NCBI RefSeq assembly: GCF_025628935.1
Contig: NZ_JAOTIS010000001.1
Span: 1 to 64,000, forward strand
Length of the DNA stretch: 64,000 nucleotides
Direction of reading: 5' to 3'
Source: Macrococcus capreoli
Lineage (GTDB): Bacteria; Bacillota; Bacilli; Staphylococcales; Staphylococcaceae
The position numbers and the translations under genes are program-made. Below, piece after piece: positions 42,704 to 53,091 of the stretch (positions are counted from its first letter, which is position 1; each line of letters begins with the position of its first letter). Below the pieces are notes generated by a model that ran no database searches, was not told the DNA's origin, and was given only the letters and a program-made list of their open reading frames with translations.

Positions 42704-42732
42704 TTGATAAATTATACCGGTACAATTATAAT
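42704..42732 (+). promoter_or_regulatory. Promoter of bglA with an operator-like core in its spacer
   Basis: TTGATA, a 17-base spacer and TATAAT form a near-consensus sigma-A promoter. TACCGGTA (42715-42722) is a palindrome inside the spacer and GGTACA/TGTACG resemble GntR-family half sites. The promoter is well supported; the operator is a guess. Confidence 0.65.
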
Positions 42733-42762
42733 GTACGTATATAATAAAGAGAGTAGGCGTAG

Positions 42763-44202
<1,440 letters not shown>

Positions 44203-44216
44203 ACATATATATTAAT

Positions 44217-44243
44217 AAAAAAAGCCTTTCACAGGCTTTTTTT
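44217..44243. terminator. Bidirectional terminator between bglA and the PTPS-family gene
   Basis: AAAAAAAGCCT and AGGCTTTTTTT around TTCAC. It has T-runs on both strands and serves the two convergent genes. Confidence 0.85.
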
Positions 44244-44664
44244 ATTTGATCATATCTTCTGTCAGCGTGACGCTATGATTGTGCGTTTCATATACGGTAA
44301 GCTTCTTTATTGTGCCTTCATTGATTATTTGATCAAATTGCTGCCATATAAAATATGCGATATTCTCAACTGTTGTGTTCATTTCAGGTAATGCTTCATT
44401 TAATATAGGGGCATTGAGCAGCGGTGCAATATGTTGTGCGTAATCGCGTTCTATTTTGTAGAAATCAATGCCAAGCCCGTATTTATTTACCGGGCATTGA
44501 ATGCTGATATCAAATGTATATGTGTGATGATGCAAATCAAGATGTTGTCCATTTGGGAAGAAGATACGATTATTCGTTGTAAATGAAAATGTTAAATTAA
44601 TCGCGATATCGCCATCGTAATAGGCCATATGTTGTGGTGCCTTGATGTGATGCAATTGCGTCAT
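44242..44664 (-). CDS. 6-pyruvoyl-tetrahydropterin synthase / QueD family protein
   Basis: 140 aa behind GAGGAAAAG. The T-fold family is suggested by the zinc-like histidines H45 and H47 in LDLHHHTYTFDI, by FYKIERDYAQHI (the D-F-..l...v motif) and by LTVYETHNHSVTL near the end with the family glutamate. The active-site cysteine four residues before the HxH in QueD is H41 here, and the central glycine of HGH is histidine. The enzyme may therefore do a different reaction, or be a PTPS-like paralogue. No other queuosine or pterin gene is nearby. Confidence 0.7.
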   Translation of the reverse strand: MTQLHHIKAPQHMAYYDGDIAINLTFSFTTNNRIFFPNGQHLDLHHHTYTFDISIQCPVNKYGLGIDFYKIERDYAQHIAPLLNAPILNEALPEMNTTVENIAYFIWQQFDQIINEGTIKKLTVYETHNHSVTLTEDMIK

Positions 44665-44779
44665 AAGCTTTTCCTCACTTTTTAAGTTAATTTGTAGAAA
44701 AAATTTTAAGTTATGCTGAAATTTTCTGATTATTGGGTATAGAATATTATTACAGCATAATGGAAGAGGGATTTATTAC

Positions 44780-46171
44780 ATGGAAACACCGTATAAGGGC
44801 GGCAATAAATTAGTATTTGGTATTGTTCTTGGAATATTAACGTATTGGTTATTCGCCCAATCACTAGTCATCGTAGTACTTGATTTAAAGCGACACTTTC
44901 ACACGAGTTTAGATATGATTAACATCGCAGTGAGTTTAACAGCACTATTCTCAGGAATGCTCGTCGTCGGTGCCGGCGGTCTCGCTGATAAAATCGGTCG
45001 TGTTAAGATGACGCAATTCGGGTTAATATTAAGTATTATCGGTTCAATCTTAATGATTATTTCTCATAATCCTATTTTATTAATTATTGGTCGTGCAATT
45101 CAAGGGATATCAGCAGCAAGTTTAATGCCCGCAACGTTATCAATTATTAAAGCTTATTATGATGATAAAGACCGACAACGTGCTTTAAGTTACTGGTCAT
45201 TCGGTTCATGGGGTGGCTCTGGATTATGTTCACTTTTCGGAGGACTCGTTGCTAAAAACTTTGGATGGCACTGGATATTTATTATTTCTATTATCGTAGC
45301 AGTCATCGCTATGATTTTAATTCATGGCACACCTGAAACGAAATCTGACGAACCAAACGAAATGAAATTCGATATTTTCGGTTTAATGACTTTAATCTTA
45401 GTATTACTGAGTTTAAATATTGCCATCACACAAGGTGGTTCATTAGGCGTCAAGTCACCTATATTTATCGGACTCGTCGTATTAAGTATTGTCAGCTTTA
45501 TCGCGTTCATTATGATTGAGAAACGACAAGCAAATCCATTAATTGACTTTGGTTTGTTTAGCAATAAGCCGTATTTAGGTGCAGTGATTTCAAATTATTT
45601 ATTAAATGCAGTGGCAGGGACTTTAATCGTTGCGAACACGTATATTCAGGAAGGTCTTGGCTTTTCACAAAGTAAGACGGGGATGTTATCTGTATTTTAC
45701 GTGATTACAGTATTGTCGATGATTATTATCGGAGAAAAGCTCCTTCAGAAAATGGGTGCCAAGAAGCCGATGTTATTAGGTTCATCAATCGTTCTTGTAG
45801 GGATTGTTATGATTTCTTTAACGTTCTTACCTGAAAATATATACGTTATCAGTTGTGTAGTCGGATTCGGTTTATTCGGATTAGGTTTAGGTTTATATGC
45901 GACACCTTCTACAGATACAGCCATTGCGACTTCTCCTGAAGAAAAAGTTGGGGTTGCATCAGGGATTTATAAGATGGCATCTGCTTTAGGTGGTGCATTT
46001 GGTATCGCGATTAGTTTAGCGATTTATCATTTCTTCTCAGAACGTGTCGGTTTACCGACAAGTGCAATGATTGCTTTACTTGCCAACGCAGCAATGACCG
46101 TGTTATCGTTTTTAGCAATTATGATTACAGTACCTAAAGATGATCCACGTCAAATGAAGAACCCGTCATAG
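44780..46171 (+). CDS. norB: NorB-type multidrug efflux transporter (MFS, DHA2, 14 spans)
   Basis: 463 aa. A proton-coupled exporter of the DHA2 family, closely resembling staphylococcal NorB as I recall it (same length; GILTYWLFAQSLVIVVLDL start; SWGGSGLCSLFGG; ATPSTDTAIATSPEEKVGVASGIYKMASALGGAFG). Motif A is VGAGGLADKIGRVKM; motif C lies around SLMPATLSIIKAYY. NorB exports quinolones and some biocides in S. aureus; the substrate range here is not known. An 8-bp split palindrome (TTATGCTG at 44711, CAGCATAA at 44753) lies upstream. Confidence 0.85.
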   Translation: METPYKGGNKLVFGIVLGILTYWLFAQSLVIVVLDLKRHFHTSLDMINIAVSLTALFSGMLVVGAGGLADKIGRVKMTQFGLILSIIGSILMIISHNPILLIIGRAIQGISAASLMPATLSIIKAYYDDKDRQRALSYWSFGSWGGSGLCSLFGGLVAKNFGWHWIFIISIIVAVIAMILIHGTPETKSDEPNEMKFDIFGLMTLILVLLSLNIAITQGGSLGVKSPIFIGLVVLSIVSFIAFIMIEKRQANPLIDFGLFSNKPYLGAVISNYLLNAVAGTLIVANTYIQEGLGFSQSKTGMLSVFYVITVLSMIIIGEKLLQKMGAKKPMLLGSSIVLVGIVMISLTFLPENIYVISCVVGFGLFGLGLGLYATPSTDTAIATSPEEKVGVASGIYKMASALGGAFGIAISLAIYHFFSERVGLPTSAMIALLANAAMTVLSFLAIMITVPKDDPRQMKNPS

Positions 46172-46240
46172 GGTTCTTTTTATATTTACATTTATTTATT
46201 GAATACGGTTACATTATTTTGTGATTTTCATTATACTAGT

Positions 46241-46269
46241 ATTACAAATAATATAAAAAGGGCTATAAT
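46241..46269 (+). promoter_or_regulatory. Promoter of mqo
   Basis: ATTACA, 17 bases and a perfect TATAAT, 35 bp before the start codon. Confidence 0.6.
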
Positions 46270-46303
46270 GGAAATATAATTTAGATTGCTGGGGGATTTA
46301 ATC

Positions 46304-47794
46304 ATGAAAAAAGTATTTAAACAGACTGACGTTATATTAATCGGTGGCGGGATTATGAGTGCGACTTTAGGTGTATTACTTAAAGAACTTGATCCTTCAA
46401 TTAATATTAAAGTATTTGAAAAGTTAGCTGAACCTGGTCTTGAAAGTTCGAATGTGTGGAACAATGCAGGTACAGGTCATTCGGCCTTGTGTGAATTAAA
46501 TTATACAAATGAAGATAAAGATGGCAACATGGATATTTCAAAAGCGGTAAACGTAAATGAACAATTCCAGTTATCTAAACAGTTATGGGCGTATTTAGTG
46601 AACGCTGGGAAGTTAAAGCGTCCACAAGATTTTATTATGCCAGTACCACATATGAGTTTCGTTGAAGGTGAAGATAATATTCGCTTCTTAAAGAATCGTT
46701 TAGCAGCGTTTAAAGATAATCCATTATTTCAGGGGATGGAGTTAACAGAAGACCACGACACAATGCGTGAATGGGTACCGTTAATGATGGAAGGTCGTAA
46801 TCCAGACGAGAAAATTGCATTAACACGTATGGAAGCAGGTACAGATGTAAACTTCGGTGAATTAACACGTGAATTATTTGAAGTAATGAAGTCGTATGAT
46901 GGTGCTGTGACGCATTATGAACATACGGTTAAAGATATTAAACGTGCGGAAGATGGAAGCTGGAATGTGAAAGTGTATGATCAGAATAGTAAACAGACAG
47001 AAGTGCATAATGCGAAGTTCGTCTTTATCGGAGCGGGTGGTTATTCATTACCGTTGTTACAAAAGACAGGAATTCCTGAATCGCGCGGTGTCGGTGGCTT
47101 CCCGGTAAGTGGATTGTTCTTAGTATGTAAAAATAAAGCCGTTGTAGAACAACATTTAGCTAAAGTTTATGGTAAAGCAAAAGTGGGTGCACCACCAATG
47201 TCTGTACCACATTTAGATACGCGTTACATTAATGGGGAACGTGGTTTATTATTTGGACCGTTCGCAGGATTTAGCCCGAAATTCTTAAAGACAGGAAAGT
47301 ATACAGATTTACTTGCTACTGTTAAACCAGGAAACGTTGCGAACATGTTAGCAGCGGGTGGTAAAGAAATGAAATTAACGCAATATTTAATTTCACAAGT
47401 CATGTTATCACACGAGCAACGTATGGAAGAATTACGTGAATTTGTACCGAATGCTGATTCTAAAGACTGGGAAATTGTCGTTGCAGGTCAACGTGTACAA
47501 GTCATTAAAGAAACAGCAGCGGGCGGTAAAGGTACGCTGCAATTTGGTACTGAAGTGATTACAGCGCAGGACGGTAGTGTCGCAGCGTTGCTAGGTGCTT
47601 CTCCGGGAGCGTCTACAGCAGTACATGTGATGCTTGAAGTGATTAATAAATGCTTTAAAGATCGTATGGATGAATGGGAACCACAAATTAAGCAGATGAT
47701 TCCATCTTATGGCGTGAAATTAGCAGAAAATAAAGCATTATTTGAAGAAATTAATGTGAATACTGCTAAAGCATTAGGTTTAAAAGAAAAATAA
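46304..47794 (+). CDS. mqo: Malate:quinone oxidoreductase
   Basis: 496 aa from the ATG at 46304 behind GGGGGAT. A peripheral membrane FAD enzyme that oxidises malate to oxaloacetate and feeds electrons to menaquinone. The FAD-binding motif is [39 protein letters not shown] and [28 protein letters not shown] are strongly conserved Mqo blocks. Length is typical. The gene is alone between its promoter and a terminator. Confidence 0.95.
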   Translation: MKKVFKQTDVILIGGGIMSATLGVLLKELDPSINIKVFEKLAEPGLESSNVWNNAGTGHSALCELNYTNEDKDGNMDISKAVNVNEQFQLSKQLWAYLVNAGKLKRPQDFIMPVPHMSFVEGEDNIRFLKNRLAAFKDNPLFQGMELTEDHDTMREWVPLMMEGRNPDEKIALTRMEAGTDVNFGELTRELFEVMKSYDGAVTHYEHTVKDIKRAEDGSWNVKVYDQNSKQTEVHNAKFVFIGAGGYSLPLLQKTGIPESRGVGGFPVSGLFLVCKNKAVVEQHLAKVYGKAKVGAPPMSVPHLDTRYINGERGLLFGPFAGFSPKFLKTGKYTDLLATVKPGNVANMLAAGGKEMKLTQYLISQVMLSHEQRMEELREFVPNADSKDWEIVVAGQRVQVIKETAAGGKGTLQFGTEVITAQDGSVAALLGASPGASTAVHVMLEVINKCFKDRMDEWEPQIKQMIPSYGVKLAENKALFEEINVNTAKALGLKEK

Positions 47795-47796
47795 AA

Positions 47797-47838
47797 ATAA
47801 AGCGATGCCTTAATAAATAGGCATTGCTTTATTTTTGC
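47797..47838. terminator. Terminator between mqo and the small membrane gene
   Basis: AATAAAGCGATGCCT and AGGCATTGCTTTATT pair with one G-T; TTTTT follows on the plus strand. The stop of the minus-strand gene lies in it. Confidence 0.8.
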
Positions 47839-48017
47839 TTATTTTTAGTAAAGAGATGTTCTGCGATTTCTTCAGGTGTAAAAATTGGAGTTCCGTCACT
47901 TGTTTCGTACTTATGTTTACCATTCAGTTTGATTCCGACATAGATAACTCCAATCGCGAAAATGATAAAGATGAGGATCATTGTAATTGCTGAAATGATG
48001 AAAAGTGTTAATCCCAT
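47829..48017 (-). CDS. Small single-span membrane protein
   Basis: 62 aa behind AAGGAGGC. A 27-residue hydrophobic span (LTLFIISAITMILIFIIFAI) followed by a cytoplasmic tail YETSDGTPIFTPEEIAEHLF. It lies 11 bp after the next upstream small gene and is probably in one operon with it. Family not recognised. Confidence 0.65.
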   Translation of the reverse strand: MGLTLFIISAITMILIFIIFAIGVIYVGIKLNGKHKYETSDGTPIFTPEEIAEHLFTKNKQK

Positions 48018-48028
48018 GACAAGCCTCC

Positions 48029-48295
48029 TTAGTCGAAACTGCTGCTGCCGCTATCACTGCTACCGCCACTGAAATCACAGCTAAAATCTGAGCTGCTACT
48101 ATAATTGTTGCAATCATTAGTGTCATTTGACGAATGTGTATTGATATATGTTGGATCATTCGTACTATCTAAATGGTGATTTAACCCCGAACTTTTGCCG
48201 ACAATACCACTAAAGATCGTAAGGATGAATACAAATATGATGATAAATGGTGCAAACATAAACAAATTATCAAACATAAAGGGATTCAGATCCAT
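48029..48295 (-). CDS. Small membrane protein with a serine/aspartate-rich tail
   Basis: 88 aa from the ATG at 48295 (GGTGGAGG upstream; an in-frame GTG at 48304 overlaps it). One span (FMFAPFIIIFVFILTIFSGIV), then a Ser/Asp/Asn-rich tail ending SDFSCDFSGGSSDSGSSSFD with two cysteines. Such low-complexity Gly/Ser tails occur on small staphylococcal and YgcG-like membrane proteins. Function unknown. Confidence 0.6.
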   Translation of the reverse strand: MDLNPFMFDNLFMFAPFIIIFVFILTIFSGIVGKSSGLNHHLDSTNDPTYINTHSSNDTNDCNNYSSSSDFSCDFSGGSSDSGSSSFD

Positions 48296-48386
48296 TTCCT
48301 CCACCTCTTTCGTAATGTGATATTACACTTTAATTATACTGTGAATCGTTAAAAAATAATAATAAATCTCTTTATAAAAATTATTT

Positions 48387-48842
48387 TTATAACTTCAGTT
48401 GCATCTTTAAAAATTCATGTAACACACCGTGTGCGACCATCAGTTCATAGTCAACTTCTATGAAACCACAACGTTCATAAACTTTGATGGCGCGCTCATT
48501 GAAAGTGGCCACAGCGAGTGCTATCGTCTTTGTTTCGGGATATGTCATTTGAATGAACTGGATAGCTGAGTTGATGAAAGATTCACCGTATCCTTTACCA
48601 GTGTATTCTGGCTTAAGACCAAGACCGAGTGTACAAATATGTTTGTTGTAATGTAATTCGATAAGGCCAATAAGTTCATTTTGATACACACTATAGAAAT
48701 GATTTGTGCGGATAGTTGCATTGAGTATGTCAGCAGGATGCTCTTCTGTATTGACGATATTGTAGAAATCATAGGGTGGTGCATAGTGCCAAGTTAATAT
48801 TTGTTCAGCATCTGCTGCTGTCATCGGTCGGATGGTGTACAT
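48387..48842 (-). CDS. GNAT-family acetyltransferase (RimI-like)
   Basis: 151 aa from the ATG at 48842, which has AAGGAGTG upstream; a longer in-frame start lacks one. Standard GNAT order: YTIRPMTAADAEQILTWHY, LGLGLKPEYTGKGYGESFINSAI (acetyl-CoA loop) and LAVATFNERAIKVYERCGFIEV. It resembles N-acetyltransferases of the YjcK/RimJ group; substrate unknown. Confidence 0.85.
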   Translation of the reverse strand: MYTIRPMTAADAEQILTWHYAPPYDFYNIVNTEEHPADILNATIRTNHFYSVYQNELIGLIELHYNKHICTLGLGLKPEYTGKGYGESFINSAIQFIQMTYPETKTIALAVATFNERAIKVYERCGFIEVDYELMVAHGVLHEFLKMQLKL

Positions 48843-48974
48843 TCTATCACTCCTTGTATATAAAATAGCATATAACATTTGAATTTGTTATAGATGATAA
48901 ATCCAGTCCATAGTGTCATCGACATGCATAAACAATGTCAACACTAAAATTTCTATTAAAATGCTAAATTTCCG

Positions 48975-49005
48975 AAACTGCAACGAAATTGTTGCAGTTT
49001 TTTTA
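48975..49005 (+). terminator. Orphan terminator between divergent genes
   Basis: AAACTGCAAC and GTTGCAGTTT form a perfect 10-bp stem with a 6-nt loop, then TTTTAG. The gene to the left runs the other way and the next plus-strand gene starts 110 bp later, so no protein gene ends here. It may end a short RNA or act as a leader attenuator. Confidence 0.65.
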
Positions 49006-49117
49006 GTTATTTGCACAATCTATCAATTTTAACACTATAATTTGTCCCAAAATTGAATTGTGACAATTTGCACACAATTTATCCTCTTTCTATTATATAA
49101 GCAAAGGAGGGGGTTAG

Positions 49118-50017
49118 ATGATAATGAAAAAATTTGAACCTACCGAATATCAATCTTATTTATTAAATATAGAAGATAGAATTGTATTAGATAATCTGGA
49201 TGCAATGAATTTGAAAAGGTTACATCAAGGACTGGATGGAGAATGCTTGTTTTTTGAAAAAATAAAAGATTATAAAGGTTGCATCGTCCTTTGGGATATA
49301 AGTTTAGAAACGCCAGGACGTGCACAGTTCGATTTCATAGTAATAACAGATGAAATTGTTTATCATTTTGACATTAAAAATTTTAGTGGGAAATATACGT
49401 ATCGTGATGGGAATTTCATAAGTAGTAAACAATACGTGAGTAGTGATGTCATATCACGATTAAACAGAGGTCATCAAGTGATGCAACAATTTTTAGCCCA
49501 AGTAAACGTTAATATTCCGTTTCGCAGTCGAGTAGTCTTTATTAATGACTCATTTCAATTAAAAGGATTTGAAGGTAGTGAATTAGTATTGTTTGCTGAA
49601 GATCTTCATAAGATTCGTGACTATTTAGCAAGTAGAACGACTATTACAAAAAATATGATTAACCTGGCGAATGATATAATTTATCATCATAAACCGGTAA
49701 ATCATTTTGAACGCATACACTACTATGCTATAGAAGATATGCGTAAAGGCGTGAGATGTCCAAAGTGCAGAAGGATAGGGATGAAACATATTAAAGGTAC
49801 TAGAAAGATGTTATGTTCTTGTGGTTATAAAGAAGAAAATATAGAGATAGTGTTTAGAACATATGATATGTTGCTTAACCTAGGGATAAAGAAAGTGACA
49901 GCGACCATGATTGTAGATTGGACTGGATTAGAAATAAGATGCGTCCAAAAAATTATGAAGAAATACTATAAAAGATTGGGGAAAGCGAGAGCCACACATT
50001 ATATAAAAAATAAATAA
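49118..50017 (+). CDS. NERD-domain (nuclease-related) protein with a zinc-ribbon C-terminus
   Basis: 299 aa behind AAAGGAGG. The NERD domain spans about residues 30-150, with LDGECLFFEKI, AQFDFIVITDEIVYHFDIKNFSG (D...DxK catalytic-like pattern) and a later RSRVVFINDSF. A four-cysteine ribbon follows near residue 210 (VRCPKCRRIGM...MLCSCGYKEE). The C-terminal ~60 basic residues look like a helix-turn-helix. NERD proteins are thought to act on DNA; role unknown. Codons are AT-rich compared with neighbours. Confidence 0.8.
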   Translation: MIMKKFEPTEYQSYLLNIEDRIVLDNLDAMNLKRLHQGLDGECLFFEKIKDYKGCIVLWDISLETPGRAQFDFIVITDEIVYHFDIKNFSGKYTYRDGNFISSKQYVSSDVISRLNRGHQVMQQFLAQVNVNIPFRSRVVFINDSFQLKGFEGSELVLFAEDLHKIRDYLASRTTITKNMINLANDIIYHHKPVNHFERIHYYAIEDMRKGVRCPKCRRIGMKHIKGTRKMLCSCGYKEENIEIVFRTYDMLLNLGIKKVTATMIVDWTGLEIRCVQKIMKKYYKRLGKARATHYIKNK

Positions 50018-50038
50018 GGATTATAAAGACAGTTAGAG

Positions 50039-50335
50039 GGTTAGTTCGCAATATACCCGAGAAATGCGAACTAACACAGTAGGAATAGAGTCAGAGAAAT
50101 GAATTTAGTAGAAGTTGTATAGGGTTAGTTCGCAATACTCCTAAGAAATGCGAACTAACACAGTAGGAATAGAGTTATAGAAATGAATTTAGTAGAAGTT
50201 GTATAGGGTTAGTTCGCAATACTCCTAAGAAATGCGAACTAACACAGTAGATATAGAGTTATAGAAATGAATTTAGTAGAAGTTGTATAGGGTTAGTTCG
50301 CAATACTCTCAAGAAATGCGAACTAACCTAGAAGT
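50039..50335. repeat. 84-bp tandem repeat, 3 full copies plus part of a fourth
   Basis: TTAGTTCGCA begins at 50041, 50125, 50209 and 50293, an exact 84-bp period. Each copy contains GTTAGTTCGCA paired with TGCGAACTAAC around a 14-nt loop, followed by CAGTAG..AGAGT..AGAAATGAATTTAGTAGAAGTTGTATAGG. Copies differ by a few bases. All frames contain stops, so it is non-coding. Confidence 0.9.
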
Positions 50336-50350
50336 CATCCCCATCCATAC

Positions 50351-50381
50351 GAAAAATCCCCCTATTAAAAGTAGGGGGATT
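50351..50381 (-). terminator. Terminator of aldA
   Basis: AATCCCCCTA and TAGGGGGATT form a 10-bp stem; on the minus strand it is followed by TTTTTCG. Confidence 0.85.
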
Positions 50382-50392
50382 CATACTAATAA

Positions 50393-51868
50393 CTACTGAT
50401 AAATACCTTTCGCTGTATCTGAGTAGTCGATATATAAATTTTTCACTTGTTGGTAGTGGCGTAATGTTTCTTTATAAGTTTCGCGGCCTATACCTGATTT
50501 CTTATAACCGCCGAATGGTGAACCAGCCTGGATTTGATTGTATGTGTTAATCCAGATACGACCAGTATCTAATTGGTTCGCAACTTGTAACGCACGGTTA
50601 ATATTTGCTGTGAAGATACCACCGGCTAAACCGTAAATCGAATCGTTCGCTTTCTCAATCACTTCTTCTTGTGTCTTAAATTTAGAAATCACAACAACTG
50701 GGCCGAAGATTTCTTCTTGTACTAAACGAGATTTGTTATCTTCGAACTCAATAATTGTTGGTGGGAAGAAGAATCCTTTGTCGCGACCGTTATCCATTAA
50801 ACGTTCACCGCCAGTTACGATGTTTAATCCTTCTTCTTTAGCGATTTGAATATATTCTTCAATCTTATCTATTTGAGCTTGACCTGTTTGAGAACCATAA
50901 TGGTTACGCTCATCTAATGGATCACCAACATTTACTTTCTCAAATGCATCTTTAAGTTTACTTAAAAATTCATCGTAAATGCCTTCTTGAACATATAATC
51001 TTGAACCTGCTGAACATACTTCACCCTGATTAAATAAAATACCTAATTGTGCACCTTCAACTGCTTGCTCAAGGTTAGCATCATCAAAAATAATGTTTGC
51101 TGATTTACCACCTAACTCTAAAGTTGCGGGTACTAATCTTTCTGCTGCAGCTTTTGCCACACTATAACCAACTTCAGTTGAACCTGTAAATGATACTTTC
51201 GCAACATCTTCATGATTGAAAATAGCATCGCCTGATTCTGAACCTTTACCTGTGAGGACATTTAGCACTCCTTTAGGTAATACGTCTTTAATGAGTTCCG
51301 CTAAATGTAATAAAGATAGTGGTGTAGACGATGATGGTTGAATGACAACAGCATTACCCGCTGCTAATGCCGGTGCTAATTTCCATGAAGCTAATAACAT
51401 TGGGAAGTTCCATGCGACAACAGCGCCGACAACTCCAATAGGCTCATGACGAATGATACTTAAAGTGTTAGCTGCTAAATCTTTACTTGTACCTTCATCT
51501 GCTGTAATCACACCCGCAAAATATCTAAAATGAGCAGCTGCCATTGGAATATCAATATTTAATGATTCGCGAATAGCTTTTCCTGAATTCATTGATTCGA
51601 TTTTTGCTAAATCTTCTTTATTGTCTTCTATAATATCTGCAATTTTATTTAAAAGCGTTGCACGTTCTGTTTCTGTAGAATATCGCCATGTCTTAAAAGC
51701 TTCGCCTGCTACTTTGACTGCTTTGTCTACATCACCTGTTGTAGCTTTAGCGATCTTAGACAGTACTTCACCCGTTGCTGGGTTTTTCACTTCTATCGTT
51801 TCTTGTTTTTCGGCTGCAACAAATTCACCTTCAATAAATAAACCGTATTGATCTTTTATTAAACTCAT
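50393..51868 (-). CDS. aldA: Aldehyde dehydrogenase (AldA-like)
   Basis: 491 aa from the ATG at 51868, which has AGGAGG 7 bases before it; the frame stays open upstream without a signal. An NAD-dependent enzyme that oxidises aldehydes to acids. The cofactor loop is [16 protein letters not shown], the general-base glutamate is in [12 protein letters not shown], and the catalytic cysteine is in [13 protein letters not shown]. It is close in length and sequence to the staphylococcal aldA product, as I recall it. The physiological aldehyde is not known. Transcribed alone. Confidence 0.9.
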   Translation of the reverse strand: MSLIKDQYGLFIEGEFVAAEKQETIEVKNPATGEVLSKIAKATTGDVDKAVKVAGEAFKTWRYSTETERATLLNKIADIIEDNKEDLAKIESMNSGKAIRESLNIDIPMAAAHFRYFAGVITADEGTSKDLAANTLSIIRHEPIGVVGAVVAWNFPMLLASWKLAPALAAGNAVVIQPSSSTPLSLLHLAELIKDVLPKGVLNVLTGKGSESGDAIFNHEDVAKVSFTGSTEVGYSVAKAAAERLVPATLELGGKSANIIFDDANLEQAVEGAQLGILFNQGEVCSAGSRLYVQEGIYDEFLSKLKDAFEKVNVGDPLDERNHYGSQTGQAQIDKIEEYIQIAKEEGLNIVTGGERLMDNGRDKGFFFPPTIIEFEDNKSRLVQEEIFGPVVVISKFKTQEEVIEKANDSIYGLAGGIFTANINRALQVANQLDTGRIWINTYNQIQAGSPFGGYKKSGIGRETYKETLRHYQQVKNLYIDYSDTAKGIYQ

Positions 51869-52139
51869 TTGTACTCCTCCTATCAACATTTGTCTTAATA
51901 TTCTTATTATTTTAATTATATACGAAATCATTTTAAAAATGCAAAATATCAATTTTATTACATATTACGACTGTAAATACTTATTAATATTGCAGTAATG
52001 TAACAATGTAACATTAAACAAGTTAGTTATGTAACAAATCGATGACAATAGTAATTTTTCATCTTTTTGATGATATGATGATTGCAACAAGTCGCAAAGA
52101 CAAATAACGGACTAAAAATATTTGGAGGCAACATATATA

Positions 52140-52697
52140 ATGAAGAAATTATTACTCGCAGCAGTTACATCAGCATTGGTGTTTACATCAATTCCTACAC
52201 AAGAAGCAGACGCATCAGTAAAAACAACGACACAATATAAAAAAGCTCCGAAAGCAAAAGTAGTTAAGAAAGCAAAAGTAGTTAGAAAAGCTAAAGCAGT
52301 GAAAAGAGTTAAACCAGTAAGAAAAGTAAGAGTTGTTAAAAAACAAAATAAATATTACACAAACAATGTAGCAAATGTTGCACGTTCAATCGCTAAAAAA
52401 AGAGTATATGTATATGGCGCGAATAATAACTATGCAGTAGATTGTTCAGCATTCGCTCAACAAGTAATGCGTGCAATGGGTAAATCAATTCCACGTACAA
52501 CTTATGCGCAAATGGCAGCTGGTAAACGTGTTTATAATCCTAGACCTGGAGATTTAGTATACTTTAATGGTGGAAGCCATGTTGGTGTATATATTGGAAA
52601 TGGTCGTATGGTTGATGCATTAAGTCCAAGTCTTGGCGTTAAAGAACGTGCAGTAAGTTTTGTTCATGGTCGTGTTTATGGGTATTATAGATTCTAA
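52140..52697 (+). CDS. Secreted NlpC/P60 cell-wall hydrolase with a basic linker
   Basis: 185 aa from ATG 52140 (TTGGAGG 11 bases upstream). A signal peptide (MKKLLLAAVTSALVFTSIPT, cut near ADA-SV) precedes a linker of lysine/arginine-valine repeats (AKVVKKAKVVRKAKAVKRVK), then an NlpC/P60 domain: VDCSAFAQQVM (catalytic Cys), SHVGVYIGNGRMV (His) and the C-terminal GYYRF. It probably cuts peptidoglycan stem peptides; the linker could hold anionic wall polymers. The twin at 53092 shares the domain. Confidence 0.9.
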   Translation: MKKLLLAAVTSALVFTSIPTQEADASVKTTTQYKKAPKAKVVKKAKVVRKAKAVKRVKPVRKVRVVKKQNKYYTNNVANVARSIAKKRVYVYGANNNYAVDCSAFAQQVMRAMGKSIPRTTYAQMAAGKRVYNPRPGDLVYFNGGSHVGVYIGNGRMVDALSPSLGVKERAVSFVHGRVYGYYRF

Positions 52698-52714
52698 TAA
52701 TATAAACGATATTG

Positions 52715-52746
52715 AAGTACATCACAGTTGTGGTGTACTTTTTTAG
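52715..52746 (+). terminator. Terminator of the first NlpC/P60 gene
   Basis: AAGTACATCACA and TGTGGTGTACTT pair (one G-T) around a 2-nt loop, followed by TTTTAG. Confidence 0.8.
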
Positions 52747-52765
52747 TTCCATCTGAATAATATTA

Positions 52766-52798
52766 TTAAAAAATCAATGTTACAGTGTGATTTTTTAA
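52766..52798. promoter_or_regulatory. Perfect 11-bp inverted repeat in the NlpC/P60 intergenic region
   Basis: TTAAAAAATCA and TGATTTTTTAA are exact complements with an 11-nt spacer. It can be an additional terminator or an operator for the next gene. Confidence 0.45.
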
Positions 52799-53091
52799 AT
52801 TTTTGTTTCGTAATATTACTGACATATATTTACATAATGCATGCTTGAATAAGCAGCTTCATGACCATAGCTACGGGATTTCAGCGAACATTACTAATGT
52901 TACAACGCTTGAAAAAATATATCACTTACATAACAAAACATTTACATGTAACTTTTTTAAGTTTAAACGTGTTATAGTTGGACATGTGATTACGACGGAC
53001 TGAAATTATGTACCGGATCGTATTAGGAAATCACTTATAAAAAATATTACTATACTCACTATATAAACAATTCTTGGAGGAATTAAACATT
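52799..53091 (+). promoter_or_regulatory. Long leader of the second NlpC/P60 gene with possible RNA structure
   Basis: No gene is seen here. A less AT-rich patch at 52842-52909 has TGCTTGAATAAGCA (5-bp stem, 4-nt loop) and AGCG...CGCT enclosing AACATTACTAATGTT. This may be a structured leader. I cannot match it to a known riboswitch class; it is short of the conserved core of the ydaO (c-di-AMP) class that precedes many NlpC/P60 genes. Confidence 0.35.

Noticed and set aside
44711..44760. TTATGCTG...CAGCATAA as an operator of norB
   Set aside because: The 8-bp arms are 34 bases apart, so chance or a weak hairpin is as likely; only mentioned in the norB entry.
50039..50335. CRISPR array
   Set aside because: The 84-bp units repeat throughout, including the would-be spacers; there are no cas genes.
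51990..52040. WalR-type boxes before the first NlpC/P60 gene
   Set aside because: Several TGTAAC hexamers are present, but none are spaced by the five bases that the WalR consensus requires.
52842..52909. c-di-AMP (ydaO) riboswitch upstream of the second NlpC/P60 gene
   Set aside because: The gene context fits, but I cannot find the conserved GGG-rich core of the class, so it is kept only as an unassigned structured leader.
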